This document shows, piece after piece, positions 11,590 through 22,963 of a stretch of 64,000 nt of DNA (positions are counted from its first letter, which is position 1; each line of letters starts with the position of its first letter). The position numbers were made by a program, and so were the translations under genes. Origin of the DNA: Phocoena phocoena (Eukaryota; Chordata; Mammalia; Artiodactyla; Phocoenidae). The stretch is taken from the NCBI RefSeq assembly GCF_963924675.1, contig NC_089236.1:47090500-47154499 (forward strand). The letters are read 5' to 3'. Under the pieces are notes generated by a model. That model saw only the letters and a list, made by a program, of their open reading frames with translations, was not told the origin of the DNA and ran no database searches.

Positions 11590-11990
11590 GAAGGATTGGA
11601 ATCTGGAAAGGATGTGAGGAGAGGCAAATAATTCCAGAGAAAAGATGTAGAAAACAGTCATGAAATAAAATTTGCTTAGGAATAATAATCAGGCTCTTAT
11701 ATCTAAGCAAGATGAAGTTAAAAGAATAATTTGTAATCAGATGTCCAAGGGCCTTAAAGGCCTAGCTAGAAGGCTTGATTTATAGAAAAATGACAACTTG
11801 AAGCAAGGAAATGAAATGTAAGTTAGTGCTAAATGTGAAGTTGTGGAGAAAGACTAGAAAGTGGAACCTTTGCTAGAAGATAATGAAGAAATTTAAATAA
11901 ACTATGATGACAGGCTATAGAGGGCAACGAAAGTGGCGAAGAAGAGATGGGTATGCAAACAAATATTCAAGGGCACATAGTGTTTTATAA
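11590..11990 (-). repeat. Possible L2-like LINE relic
   Basis: Weak reverse-L2 landmarks: 'ggatgtgaggagaggcaaat', 'attccagagaaaagatg', 'agggccttaaaggcctag', 'agcaaggaaatgaaatgt'. Divergence is high, so the call is tentative. Confidence 0.35.
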
Positions 11991-12336
11991 ACAGAACCCA
12001 CTATTTGTCTTTTAATCTTGAAAGAGAGCACATAAGAGAATTTCACCAATCTCATTGAAATGGAAAAAAATGATAATATACTTGGAGACTAATATGTTAT
12101 TTTTTCAAAAGTTACTAGTCACCTATAAATGAGGCCCCTAAAGCTTTATAGCAAGGGATTAGCAATTTTCACTAAAACCAAAAATGAAGAAGCATCAGAA
12201 ACAAAATCCTGATCAAGGATTCATTAAGCATACAAAATACAAACTATCTCTTCTGCATGGTTTATTCCTATACCTCTATCTATAACACCAAATCAATCAA
12301 TTGACATGCCATAAAGTCAAATTAAAAACTAATATT
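11991..12336. other. Unique AT-rich sequence
   Basis: Nothing recognisable. It carries the left copy of the target duplication of the next SINE at its right end. Confidence 0.45.
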
Positions 12337-12350
12337 AAAATGAGCTTGAC

Positions 12351-12684
12351 GGGACTTCCCTTGTGGCACAGTGGTTAAGAATACGCCTGCCAATGCAGGG
12401 GATGTGGGTTCGAGCCCTGGTCTGGGAAGATCCCATATGTGGCAGAGCAACTAAGCCTATGCGCCACAGCTACTGAGCCTGCGCTCTAGAGCCTGCGAGC
12501 CACAACTACTGAAGCCCGTGCACCTAGAGCCAGTGCTCTGCAACAAGAGAAGCCACTGCAATGAGAAGTCCGCGTGCAGCAACAAATACCCAACAAAGCC
12601 AAAAATAAATAAATTAAATTAAATTAATTTAAAAAAAAGAAATGTAAATGGCATCAGTTGAAGTATTGTCATTGTGTTTTAAAA
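12351..12684 (+). mobile_element. CHR-type SINE, long form, with 3' extension
   Basis: SINE body 12351-12638: GGGACTTCCCTTGTGG, A box TGGCACAGTGG, B box GGTTCGAGCCC, long-form middle, and tail 'ccaaaaataaataaattaaa' then A8. Next come 42 bases that are not SINE (12639-12680), ending in TTTT and followed by a second A8. Only then does the target duplication appear: AAAATGAGCTTGACG (12337-12351) against AAAATGAGCTTGATG (12685-12699). So the extra 42 bases seem to have been copied in with the element. Confidence 0.9.
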
Positions 12685-12699
12685 AAAATGAGCTTGATG

Positions 12700-12996
12700 C
12701 AGTGGAGTCAAAACAGTTGATTTATTAATTGTTTTTCACTTCTCAACGTATTCCTTTGAAACAGGAGTATGATCATATTAATTACAAAAATGACCCTTTA
12801 GTCTATATAATCTCTTTTTCCAAATACAGATCTGGAGAGAGACACTGAATATTTTACTTTGGACTAAAATGCTTATGCAAGACTTCAAATCAGCAAACTA
12901 ATGTCTTTCAAGTATTAGGTTTTTTTTAGTCAACTTCTACATAATCTTAAAATGTTGCTTACGATTGCTATCTTGTCAACCATTTTTCTAATGGTT
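12700..12996. other. Unique AT-rich sequence
   Basis: No gene or repeat recognised between two SINEs. Confidence 0.45.
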
Positions 12997-13007
12997 CTTG
13001 AATTTTT

Positions 13008-13209
13008 TTTTGTTTTGCGGTACGCGGGCCTCTCACTGTTGTGGCTCTCCCGTTGCGGAGCACAGGCTCCGGACGCGCAGGCTCAGTGGCCATGGCTCAT
13101 GGGCCCAGCCGCTCCGCGGCATGTGGCATCCTCCCAGACCGGGGCACGAACCTGCGCCCCACGCATCGGCAGGCGGACTCTCAACCAGTGTGCCACCAGG
13201 GAAGCCCCA
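13008..13209 (-). mobile_element. CHR-type SINE, short form
   Basis: Poly(T), GCGGTACGCGGGC, GGAGCACAGGCTCCGGACGCG, ending CACCAGGGAAGCCCCA. Target duplication CTTGAATTTTT (12997-13007) against CTTGAATATTT (13210-13220). CpG-rich and close to the other short copies, with single-base losses. Confidence 0.93.
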
Positions 13210-13220
13210 CTTGAATATTT

Positions 13221-14689
13221 TTTAAATGATTAAAACTTATTCATAGCCAAACTTTACTTATATGGATATTGTTTTTTAATATTGATTGATCACCAAAATA
13301 TATAAAGTTTGCCCTTGAGTAATAAAACATTTTATCTATTTCTTTTTAGCAGGGAGAAAATTATATGTATTTACAAATACACGTATAAAGATGTATTTAC
13401 TAAATACGTATCTGAAATAGAACTTGGATTCAGGATATATAAAGAATTCTTGCAACTCAATAATAAGAAGACAAAAAGATTCCATTTTAGAAAATGAGCA
13501 ACAGATTTGAACAGGCACTTTAAGTGCATGAAAATCTTTCATTTAAATGTGATCATAGTATTTAAATGTGATAATATAATAGAGTCCAAGACCATATGTG
13601 TCTAAAGGGGGATAGAAAAGAAAGAAAATGACAACCCTTGACTTCAACAGTACTATAATCCTTGACCTTGCAATAATTTTGTGTAGATAAATTAATTAAT
13701 TGATTTTCTCTTAAAAACTTGCATTTTGCTTTATGGAATCCATCTCAAGGACCTCCCATTTTTGCCAAATTTCAAATAAAAAGTGCCATGGAAATTGAAA
13801 TATTGGAAGGGATTGGAAGAGTAGCACAGAAAGTCCCAGAGATGAGTGAGAGCTAGAATTTCTGTGGGCCCTGTATCTGGACTGCAAGCATGAAACTATA
13901 TCTGATGAGTGGGATGGGAGTGTTATGGAAAAAAAGGATATTAAAATAAACAAGAGCTAATCAAAAAGTATCTTTTAAGCCACACTAAGGGATTTAAATT
14001 TTTGAACTGCACGTAGTTGAAAGACATAGAATTTTTTAAAAGGCAAAAAGTGGTTTTGAATAAATATCAATTTAAGGTTGTCAGGTAGTAAAACACATGA
14101 CAGAATACTTTAAAAACATCCAACGTTTCCTTTCCTGACTCTTCATATAGATTCTTATATGAAAAAACAGAATAAATGAATCCTGCGGAATATCTGCAAA
14201 GCATACAATTTACTTAAAAATTGCATTGGGTCTTGAGAGTCTTTGGAGAATTTCTCTTTGAAAGAAACTTTAAAGTTGACTTCTGGGGTAAATTATAGAA
14301 AACTTAAATGTTTTTTAACCAATTTGTATTACAGTTATTCTTTGCACTGGAGCAGGAATGGATCAGGCAATTCCCCTAAACTGTTATTCTAGATAAAAGT
14401 AAACAATTATATCTCTTTATTTATGAAGAAAGTGGTTCTAAAGAGCAAGAAAACATGGTTTCAAGGCCACTGAAGTTAAGCATTATATGTTTAGGTCATA
14501 TACTAGGCTGGATTCTTGAAAATGCATGAGATTTATTTCTAACAGTTCATGCACTGGAAAAATCTGTCCAATAATAAATTCAGAACACACAGTAATAAAG
14601 AGCAGGAAAATAACATTAAAAAAAAGTATCAACCCCTAAACTGCAACAGGAGGGACGTACGTAGATGACATATGAAAAGAATACTTTTT
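13221..14689. other. Unique AT-rich non-coding sequence
   Basis: No gene seen. A degenerate tandem pair of ATTTAAATGTGAT units lies at about 13541-13577. Overlapping short frames at 13309-13542 on both strands are chance. Confidence 0.5.
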
Positions 14690-14882
14690 CCTCTCATTAG
14701 AGAAGTTAAACATTAGAATAGGTTATCAGGTAAAATCTCTGTAGACTCTTTTCTTGATGGTTTTTAACATCTGAGAGCAGCCATTTATCCTGACTCGCTG
14801 AGGTTTAAGTCCTGTCTGACGGTAGGTGAAGGACTAGATGACCTCTGAATTCAAAAGTCATAAGTTACTTGCAACCAGCTGC
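14690..14882 (+). repeat. CR1/L3-like LINE 3' relic
   Basis: 'attagagaagttaaacatta', 'gtttaagtcctgtctgacgg' and especially 'gactagatgacctctgaatt' follow the 3' region of mammalian L3/CR1 elements. It pairs with a second fragment of the same kind near 45.5 kb. Family call from remembered landmarks. Confidence 0.5.
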
Positions 14883-16495
14883 CTGATATAGTTATTCAAG
14901 CAGTCTTTTTAATTCTGAAGTGATAATCAGCAATGTTAAACATGCTATATGCTACAAATTAAATATTTTCCAATTTTAACATATGAAGAAACCACATTGA
15001 AAATGTGTGGATCACAGATTAAGATCATCATTTCTAAATACAGTCAGAATTAGTTTTTTAAAAATGATCTTTTAGATGCTAAAATAAGCAGTATGGAGAC
15101 CATTTAAAATTTTCTTATATCTGGGTGTTACTGGAAGTATGTTCAGGCATTTATACAAAGAGTGCAGAAATGTTATTTTTGAATAATATAGATGATATGA
15201 TAAAATTTACAGAAGAAATGTTTTTGGTGCTTTCTACATTGTGATTAATTTAAATAGATACTTAAATCTCTCCCTTTTCCTTCACTACTATCCATCTAGA
15301 TCATGAAAAAGCTCAGTTCTATGTCTGGCACAGATAACTTCAAGGAAAATAAATTATGCTAATCAAAACTGCAAAGGATCAATAAACAAATGAGCACATA
15401 ACAGAGATAGTGTCATTCTAAAAAGTTACAAAGATTCATCTTACTCTGTTATCTTAATTCTCTAATATGTACCTCCCTCTCTGAATTCTCACCTCTGGAA
15501 ACTAAGCATTACCATGCACAACAAATAAAAAGTAAAACAGTATTTTAAAGTATGACTATAAAAATTCTAAAGTGACTCATACTATTGTTACTTAAAGAAA
15601 TATCTAATATATCTATGTAAATGTATATATATTTAATAATTTGAAAATGTATTCTTAAATAAATCATCTGCTTTCTGAAAAAAAGCCATTTTCATTAGAA
15701 CTTCCATTTGAAAACATTTTAAAAAACATAAATTCATAGTAAAAAATAAAATGTGGACAAAAATTAGATTGAAATATCATCAAGCCGTGATTCTGTCTGG
15801 GTTATACAGATAACATCCTACAATATGGGTATCATTAAAATTATCGTTTTTAAAATAAAATAACTGCTCCAACTGTATTGCTTTAATCATAATATTTTAT
15901 AGGCTCACAGAACAAAATATGTAGTAAACTAGATGGCATTGACCTTCCTCACAACTAACACTTAGTAAATATTTTTAGAACAAAATTTCCACGATTTGCA
16001 AATATAGCCTAAACTTAGGATTTTGAATTTGTTTGAATTTTTACCTATATTCAAAAAACAATCAGTTTGCTCCAAGCAAGGTCATGCTGGCCCTTACATA
16101 TCACAACTCCTTACCATTTAAGGTAAACAAATTCTTTTAAACGAAAATGTTGCTTTAGTTTACAGCCAGAATAAAATAATAAATTATGATCTCCCTCTTC
16201 AAGTTAAAACAACACTTTATTTCAACAAATTTAATCGAAGTTAAATTACTTTTAATAAGTTATTCCCCTTGCCCTCTAAAATCAACAAATCTTTCCTACT
16301 ATAACCTTACAAATTTTAAACTTCTTACCGAGGAAAAATTGAAATAATGCTTTAAATGAAATTAAACTAATCTAAACACTTGATGCAATGACACCAACAG
16401 TCATTGAATATATCTGGGGGTTAGCTACGAGTGATAACAGAGTATATTTTGGCTTGTATTCATTATAGATTCCTCTAAGTTTTAATTTTCTCTGT
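14883..16495. other. Unique AT-rich non-coding sequence
   Basis: I see no gene and no recognisable repeat. It is rich in short A and T runs. Confidence 0.5.
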
Positions 16496-16499
16496 TGCA

Positions 16500-16870
16500 A
16501 TATTTAATTGACAAAAACAGAAAGAACACAGAAAAGGACTCACGGCAGCGACAGGTCACAAACCCAAGATTTCTTTTCTTTTTCTTTTTTTTTTTCCCCT
16601 CTCTGTTTTGTAACCATGGTAAAACAATAGAAGTGAACTTTCCCTGAACTTTTCTCTTTAAAGGCCTGGGTCCACGTTGACCCAGCAGGGCAAGCTGGAA
16701 CCTGATACTATCAACCCGAGGGCTGCTAAAGCAATCAGGTTCAACAACCACGTATGTTCCCTAATGTCATTTTGCCACAAAGCCAAGGCAAAGCAGGCTA
16801 TTTCTAGTGAAGAATGTCTTTTTATTGTTTCGGAGATTAATTCAATAGTCTGAACGTGCATAAAACATGG
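16500..16870. promoter_or_regulatory. Candidate conserved non-coding element
   Basis: A block with more balanced composition than its flanks and no repeat signature, interrupted by a pyrimidine run at 16567-16599. It holds a SOX-type AACAATAG (16623), a GGTCCACGTTGACCC stretch with nuclear-receptor-like half sites (16669-16683), TTATTGTTT (16822-16830) and GATTAATT (16835-16842). Both overlapping minus frames are short. The regulatory role is inference only. Confidence 0.3.
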
Positions 16871-17729
16871 AATAAATGGTAAACTACAGAAATATATTAT
16901 TGTTGTCTTATAATTATATCAATACCAAAGTTTTTTTCTAGATAAGGCCCAATCCCACAAAAAATAAAAGCTCCTAGATCGATTATTCATGAGCTGATGA
17001 TTTAAATGATCATAGATTTAGATGATCTTACATTTAACTAATTCATGTTACTAAATTCTCGTAGTAACCCGTTTTAAAATGTAACATCACTTAAGACATT
17101 TTTTTCATGTTCTTCTATAGGCAATTAAGGTATTTAAATTTACTAATTGAGATATGTTATTTCTGTAACTGCAGCATGATAAATAATGAACTAAACTGTA
17201 GTAATAACATTCTCACCTCTTTTAGTCAAAGGAGTATTAGCATTTCTGTTCTAAATCCAGTTTTCAAAAATTTGTACTTTTATAACAAAGTTTTTTAAAA
17301 AAGGGACTATATCCAGGAACAAATAAAGAGATAAATATAGTTTCTAATATTCATAAATAAGCATTATGGGAATAGTTTAGGTTTAGTCTTTTTTCAATTC
17401 CTAATGTTCAACTACAATATTACAAAACTAATATTATAGTAAGGATGATATAATAAGTTATTCCATTATTACTTGACACCCCTTCAAATTGTCTTATAGA
17501 TGCTTAAAATAAATAGCATATATATCACAAATTAGCTATTATTAATTACTTTCAAATTCTAACTGCATTGCTTAAATAGATGCTCAGTTATATTTCCTCC
17601 GGAATATTATCCTCTATGGGCTTTATGTACACTTTCATAGAAACAGTTTCAGTGAGTCCAATATTAGTGGTATATCACGTGGATGAGATCTTGGTTATAG
17701 TAACAACAGTTCTTAGCGTAACAATGAGA
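16871..17729. other. Unique AT-rich non-coding sequence
   Basis: No gene seen. GATGAT/ATTTA-rich near-repeats at about 16990-17035. Confidence 0.45.
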
Positions 17730-17790
17730 AGAAATAAGAATTGTGCCCAACATATAAGAGGAGTTCAAAAAATGTTAACTGAATGAAGAA
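17730..17790 (+). repeat. Short L2 3'-end relic
   Basis: 'aattgtgcccaacatataag' and 'caaaaaatgttaactgaatg' resemble the last bases of L2 (…caataaatgtttgttgaatg). Small and diverged. Confidence 0.4.
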
Positions 17791-18405
17791 ATAGGGACAA
17801 CTCCAGAAAATCCAGGGCATTAGGCACTGTAAAAACAGCTGTCCTTAAAATGCAACTTCCCAGAATAATAGCATTTTGAAAAGTAAAACAATGTTTAAAA
17901 TAGCAATTTTTTTCATACTTTAACTGGTTCAAGTAAGTCAATTATTAGTCAAGATTCAGTTGTGTAGGTATATGTGTTTACATATAGTAACACACATTGT
18001 AGAGACTGCCAGACTAAATACAGACAATAAGAGATGTGCTGGAATTTATTAAGTATATATGATTCCTTATAAAAATACAGTTTTAATATTTTCACCCAAC
18101 TCCCCTTATAGTAATACGAATAATATCAGGTTTAATTCTAGATTGGTTTTTAAGAAGCCTGTCATCAATATTTGTAACAAATATATAGGACACCAATAAG
18201 GGAGATTAAAATTTTAAGTGTACAATAAAATAGAAAGGATGGAAAGACCATGGAGTGAAAAAATGAAATAAGCAAGGGGACTCCTGGCCTAACAACTGAC
18301 CTAACTTTTAAGATCTTGATAGTGGGTTCACTGCTCCTCTTTTCTCCCAGTTTGAGAACATAAGGAGTTAAGACTGAATTGACTGATGAAGAAGGAAAGC
18401 TAACA
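17791..18405. other. Unique non-coding sequence
   Basis: No gene or recognisable repeat. Confidence 0.45.
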
Positions 18406-18407
18406 TA

Positions 18408-18605
18408 GGTAGGACACCTACTATGTACCGGGGTGACTAAGGTATCTCATCTCACTTAAATTCCAACTGTCCTAGAAGGCAGATATTATCTCTACTTCTC
18501 AGATGAAGAAATTGGAGCTGACTGATCCAACAGCATGACTCATGAATTTCAGATTTTTGTGTCAGACCCATGTATCTCTCATTTCAAAGCCTATGCTTAC
18601 CCCAT
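18408..18605 (-). repeat. MIR SINE relic
   Basis: Reverse MIR landmarks in order: 'acctactatgtaccggg', 'ctcatctcacttaaattcc', 'ctacttctcagatgaagaaa', then the degraded tRNA-related part ending near 'caaagcctatgcttaccc'. Confidence 0.7.
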
Positions 18606-18654
18606 CATAACATGGTGCCTCTGAATAATAGTGACAGTAGGTCACTTGGCCATG

Positions 18655-18730
18655 GATCAGAAGAAGGAAGCTGTCACTTATTAGATGTGTGACCTTGGCA
18701 AGTCACTTAAACTTTTGGAAGCCACATCTT
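18655..18730 (+). repeat. MIR SINE core relic
   Basis: 'tgtcacttattagatgtgtg' followed by 'accttggcaagtcacttaaa' is the MIR core region in the forward direction. It is opposite to the MIR just upstream, so the pair is head-to-head. Confidence 0.7.
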
Positions 18731-19326
18731 CCCTTCCCTAACAACTTCAAGCGATGCCATGGCAGATAAAATTTTAAAATCTGAAATAAAATGGTCAAAG
18801 AAGGTAATATTATCATAAAGTGCCTAATAAGGAGAATGTGAACAGTGAAAATACAGGAAAAAGCTAACTCAGTGTATTCTCTGATTTCCAAGGGTACATT
18901 TTTCCAATCTAAAAATGTAGTTTCCCAATTTGTGCCATTATCTTCATCCCATTTCTATTTTAATGTTACTGTTCTTCCTCCTTCCCTGCCTGATTTCACT
19001 GAGTAAAGACATCAAACAGGAATTTTAATAGCTGCCAATACCTATCAGTGCATATGGGTTATATAAATGAAGAGTATTTTCCAGTGAGGAAAGGAACTCA
19101 AATAGACTATATAAGTAAAAAGGTAACTTTCAGTCTAGTAGGAGAATTAGTGGGCTCTAAATATTAACTTTCTTTGGCCCTTGTTTCTGAGAAAGTAACC
19201 AAAATTCTAGTTCTTAGATGGAAAAGTTTTATACCCCACAATAATTTCTAGATCAGCTTAAAAATGAAATCGATGTCTAATTCATCAATGATTAAAACAA
19301 ACTTCTAAAATATTAGAAATGATGTT
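18731..19326. other. Unique AT-rich non-coding sequence
   Basis: No gene seen. The right end carries the left target-site copy of the next L1. Confidence 0.45.
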
Positions 19327-19337
19327 TCCCTTTTCTC

Positions 19338-20437
19338 CCTTTATTTTTTAACATCTTTACTGGAGTATAATTGCTTTACAATGTTGTGTTAGTTTCTGCT
19401 GTACAACAAAGTGAATCAGCTATACGTATACATATATCCCCATAACCCCTCCCTCTTGCGTCTCCCTTCCACCCTCCCTATCCCGCCCCTCTAGGTGGTC
19501 ACAAAGCACCAAGCTGATCTCCCTGTGCAATACAGCTGCTTCCCACTAGCTATCTATTTTACATTTGATAGTGTATATATGTCCATGCCACTCTCTCACT
19601 TTGTCCCAGCTTACCCTTCCCCCTCCCTGTGTCCTCAAATCCATTCTCTACGTCTGTGTCTTTATTCCTGTCCTGCCCCTAGGTTCTTCAGAACGATTTT
19701 TTTTTTTTTTTAGATTTCATATATATGTGCCACATCTTCTTTATCCATTCATCTGTCGATGGACACTTAGGTTGCTTCCATGTCCTGGCTATTGTAAATA
19801 GAGCTGCAATGAACATTGTGGCATGTGACTCTTTTTGAATTATGGTTTTCTCAGGGTATATGCCCAGTACTGGGATTGCTCGGTTGTATGGTAGTTCTAG
19901 TTTTAGTTTTTTAAGGAACTTCCATACTGTTTTCCATAGTAGCTGTATCAATTTACATTCCCACCAACAGTGCAAGAGGGTTCCCTTTTCTTCACACCCT
20001 CTCCAGCATTTATTGTTTGTAGATTTTTTGATGATGGCCATTCTGACTGGTGTGAGGTGATACCTCACTGTAGTTTTGATCTGAATTTCTCTAATGATTA
20101 GTGATGCTGAGCATGCTTTCATGTGTTTGTTGGCAATCTGTATATCTTCTTTGGAGAAATATCTATTTCGGTCTACTCATGTTTGGATTGGGTTGTTTGT
20201 TTTTTTGATATTGAGCTGCATGAGCTGCTTGTAAATTTTGGAGATTAATCCTTTGTCAGTTGATTCACTTGCAAATATTTTCTCCCATTCTGAGGGTGGT
20301 CTTTTCATCTTGTTTATGGTTTCCTTTGCTGTGCAAAAGCTTTTAAGTGAGGTGGATGGACCTAGAGTCTGTCATACAGAGTGAAGTAAGTCAAAAAGGG
20401 AAAAACAAATACCGTATGCTAACACATATATATGGAA
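19338..20437 (-). mobile_element. Rearranged 5'-truncated L1 with inverted 5' piece
   Basis: On the minus strand, 20345-19718 is L1 ORF2 C-terminal sequence ([65 protein letters not shown]). It jumps at about 19717 straight into 3' UTR that runs to an A-rich end at 19338. The piece 20346-20437 is L1 in the opposite (plus) direction: GAGGTGGATGGACC, AGAGTGAAGTAAGTCA, ACACATATATATGGAAT. The target duplication TCCCTTTTCTC (19327-19337 and 20438-20448) encloses all of it, so it entered as one event. Coding capacity is lost. Confidence 0.88.
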
Positions 20438-20448
20438 TCCCTTTTCTC

Positions 20449-21290
20449 TTGAGTTCCAAAGCTGTCTTTCCATTGATGTACTGGACATCTGAAGATGTCA
20501 CAAGCACTTCAAATTCAATGGCAAAAGTAAACTTTTTATCTTTCACCCTGAACCTGCATCACATTACCTATTTTATTCCATATATCTGTTAATAAACCAT
20601 AATGTATCCAATTTCCAAAGCCAGACACAGGGGTGATCCCAATTCCTCTATATCCTTTAGTGTAATTTCTACTTCTCAATTTGATGGTCACCAGATTCTA
20701 TTGATTCTACCTATGATATTTCTTAATTCACTCTTTTCTTCATTCACATGGCTCCTGCCTTATCTCAAGTCCTTTCCCTTGTGTCCCTGTAGTGTATTGA
20801 CCTAAGTGATTTATACAGAAAAAACATTCCAGCACCTTCAGTGCATTCTGCAAATCTTCCACAGCTCACCAGATTTCTTATCATAGCATACCAGACCCTT
20901 TAACTTTAAAATCTAACATCTCAATTTCTTTCCAGTGTAATTTCTCAAAACTTTCCCACCCTCAGTCTGTAGTTGGTACCTAATTACTTTCATATATCCT
21001 TGCTTTGGAGATGCTAATCCTTCTGCCTAAAATGCCCTTTCCATCAATTGTCCATGGGAGAAACCCTGAGCCAGTTTACATCAATTCCTTCCCTCATCTC
21101 CCATGTACATGTGGCTCACCAGCTTCCACCCACATCCATAATACTTACCAAGTCAGTATAATAATTTATGTATCATTTCTGTCTAGGCACATGAAGCCTT
21201 TAAATGCAATAACTATCTTTTACTTATTTATATTTCTCCAGAATGCAACACAGTCTGGCAACTAACAGAAAAATAAAGTTATGTTTGTGG
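20449..21290 (+). repeat. L2 LINE relic
   Basis: L2 landmarks in order: 'cttctcaatttgatggtcac', 'cacatggctcctgcctta', 'agatgctaatccttctgcct', 'aaaatgccctttccatca', and the terminal 'ctccagaatgcaacacagtc' with 'tggcaactaacagaaaaata'. The L1 at 19.3 kb landed at its 5' side. Non-coding now. Confidence 0.6.
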
Positions 21291-21869
21291 GATAAATCAC
21301 CTGGAGAAGAAATAAATTAATATTTCAAAAAATTATACACTATACATTAAATTACCAGGATACATTAAAATACAGGAACCACCTTTCTGAAAAATAACCA
21401 TCCTTCATTAAATTAAGAGATCTAATATTAAATGTTATGATTCATCTAAGGATTATTTTTATTGAATAATCAACTATATTATGTAATTATGTATGAAATT
21501 TAAAATACACAATAAACTAAAGCAAGACAATTTAGAATTTTATGTGCTACAAAAAATTTTACTTTAAAAATACTCTTAAGTGTCAATCAAATAATACAAA
21601 ATATTAAGTCATCATTGCCCTTTAAAATCCTTTCAACGAGAATTCCCTAATTGTACTTTCACTTTATCTCACTGTACCAGTAAGTAAATAAATTAACAAA
21701 ATAGCTTTTATCACACAGAATAACCTTTTAACTGAGGGATTATCTCTGGTTTATTTTTCATTTCTTTCACTGCAGATAGCAGTTCATGCCTCATTGATTA
21801 GTTTGCTAAGGTGATGACCAGAAATGAAAATACAGTCTCTCAGATATTGCAAGGACCTGAGTATGTAAT
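21291..21869. other. Unique AT-rich non-coding sequence
   Basis: No gene or named repeat. Confidence 0.45.
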
Positions 21870-21890
21870 CATGTGCACACGCGCGTGCAT

Positions 21891-21928
<38 letters not shown>
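21870..21928. repeat. (CA)n with GC/CG-rich alternating head
   Basis: 59 bases of unbroken pyrimidine-purine alternation: CATGTGCACACGCGCGTGCA, TGCA, then about 18 CA units. A microsatellite with strong Z-DNA potential because of the CGCGCG core at its left end. Confidence 0.95.
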
Positions 21929-21930
<2 letters not shown>

Positions 21931-22576
21931 CATGCCTCTATCTCTGGCACTTAGTTTGTAAGAAACAAAGGGTCAAGTATTATAAAATTTCATTTCTATT
22001 AGTCTATGCTCAAGTATAACTCCATCTCTTAGATTTATTTCTCATTTATACTTTTTAATGTTTTTACACTAAATAGTATGTAAGTTTTTTATCATAATGT
22101 AAACTGTGCGTTTCATGACAACTTTCGGGGGAAGATAAATATAAAGTCAAAGGGAAAAAAAATCTAGTTTCTTTCAGATTCCTACCATTTCTGAATTCAA
22201 TGATAACCCATTCTTTGATATATCCCATTGGATGTACAGTTACATTTGAGACTTGCCATATGAATCATTAGGCTCATTATTTCCACTCAAATCTCAGATG
22301 TTAAATGAGACTAACATCCCTTTCCTTTCTTCAGCTAAAAATATCAGGAATTATTAATCCAAAGAAATTAAAAAAAAAATCCCAGAAATCAACTGTGACA
22401 ATGAATGTTAATTAGAGTAACCAGAACTAGAGAGGGTAAGCCATTCTGACCTTGTCTGCTGCTATTCAGGGCTGTTGAATCCTGATGTTTGAAAAAAAAT
22501 CATTGATCACTTAGCATATACCAGAAAAGAATAAATACAGGTTTGAAGGGTTCAAAATTCAGAACAAAAGAAGAGG
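21929..22576. other. Unique AT-rich non-coding sequence
   Basis: Nothing recognisable. Contains A-runs at about 22371-22379 and 22493-22499. Confidence 0.45.
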
Positions 22577-22590
22577 AAAGAGAAGATATA

Positions 22591-22950
22591 GGGGCTTCCC
22601 TGGTGGCACAGTGGTTAAAAATCCGCCAGCCAATGCAGGGGGCAAGGGTTTGAGCCCTGGTCCAGGAAGATCCCACATGCCACGGAGCAACTAAGCCCAT
22701 GCACCACAACTACTGAACCTGAGCTCTAAAGCCCGTGAGCCACAAGTATGAACCACCACACCACAACTACTGGAGTCCACGCACCTAGAGCCCATGCTCT
22801 GCAACAAGAGAAGCCACCACAATGAGAAACCTGTGCACCGAAACAAAGAGTAACCCCTGCTCGCTGCAACTAGAGAAAGCCCATGCGCAGCAACGAAGAC
22901 CCGATGCAGCCAAAAATAAAAAATGAATTAAATAAATAAATTTTTAAAAA
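22591..22950 (+). mobile_element. CHR-type SINE, long form
   Basis: GGGGCTTCCCTGGTGG, A box TGGCACAGTGG, decayed B box GGTTTGAGCCC, long middle with repeated 'ccacaactactg' units, ending 'gacccgatgcagccaaaaat' and an A/T-rich tail. An imperfect target duplication is likely: AAAGAGAAGATATA (22577-22590) against AAAGAGACGGTATG (about 22950-22963). An older copy than the short ones. Confidence 0.9.
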
Positions 22951-22963
22951 AAGAGACGGTATG

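Noticed and set aside
11286..11627. 113-codon minus frame
   Set aside because: Overlaps an unassigned dispersed repeat and has no domain signature.
19688..20122. 144-codon minus frame
   Set aside because: L1 ORF2p C-terminus in a truncated, rearranged L1 copy. Not a host gene.
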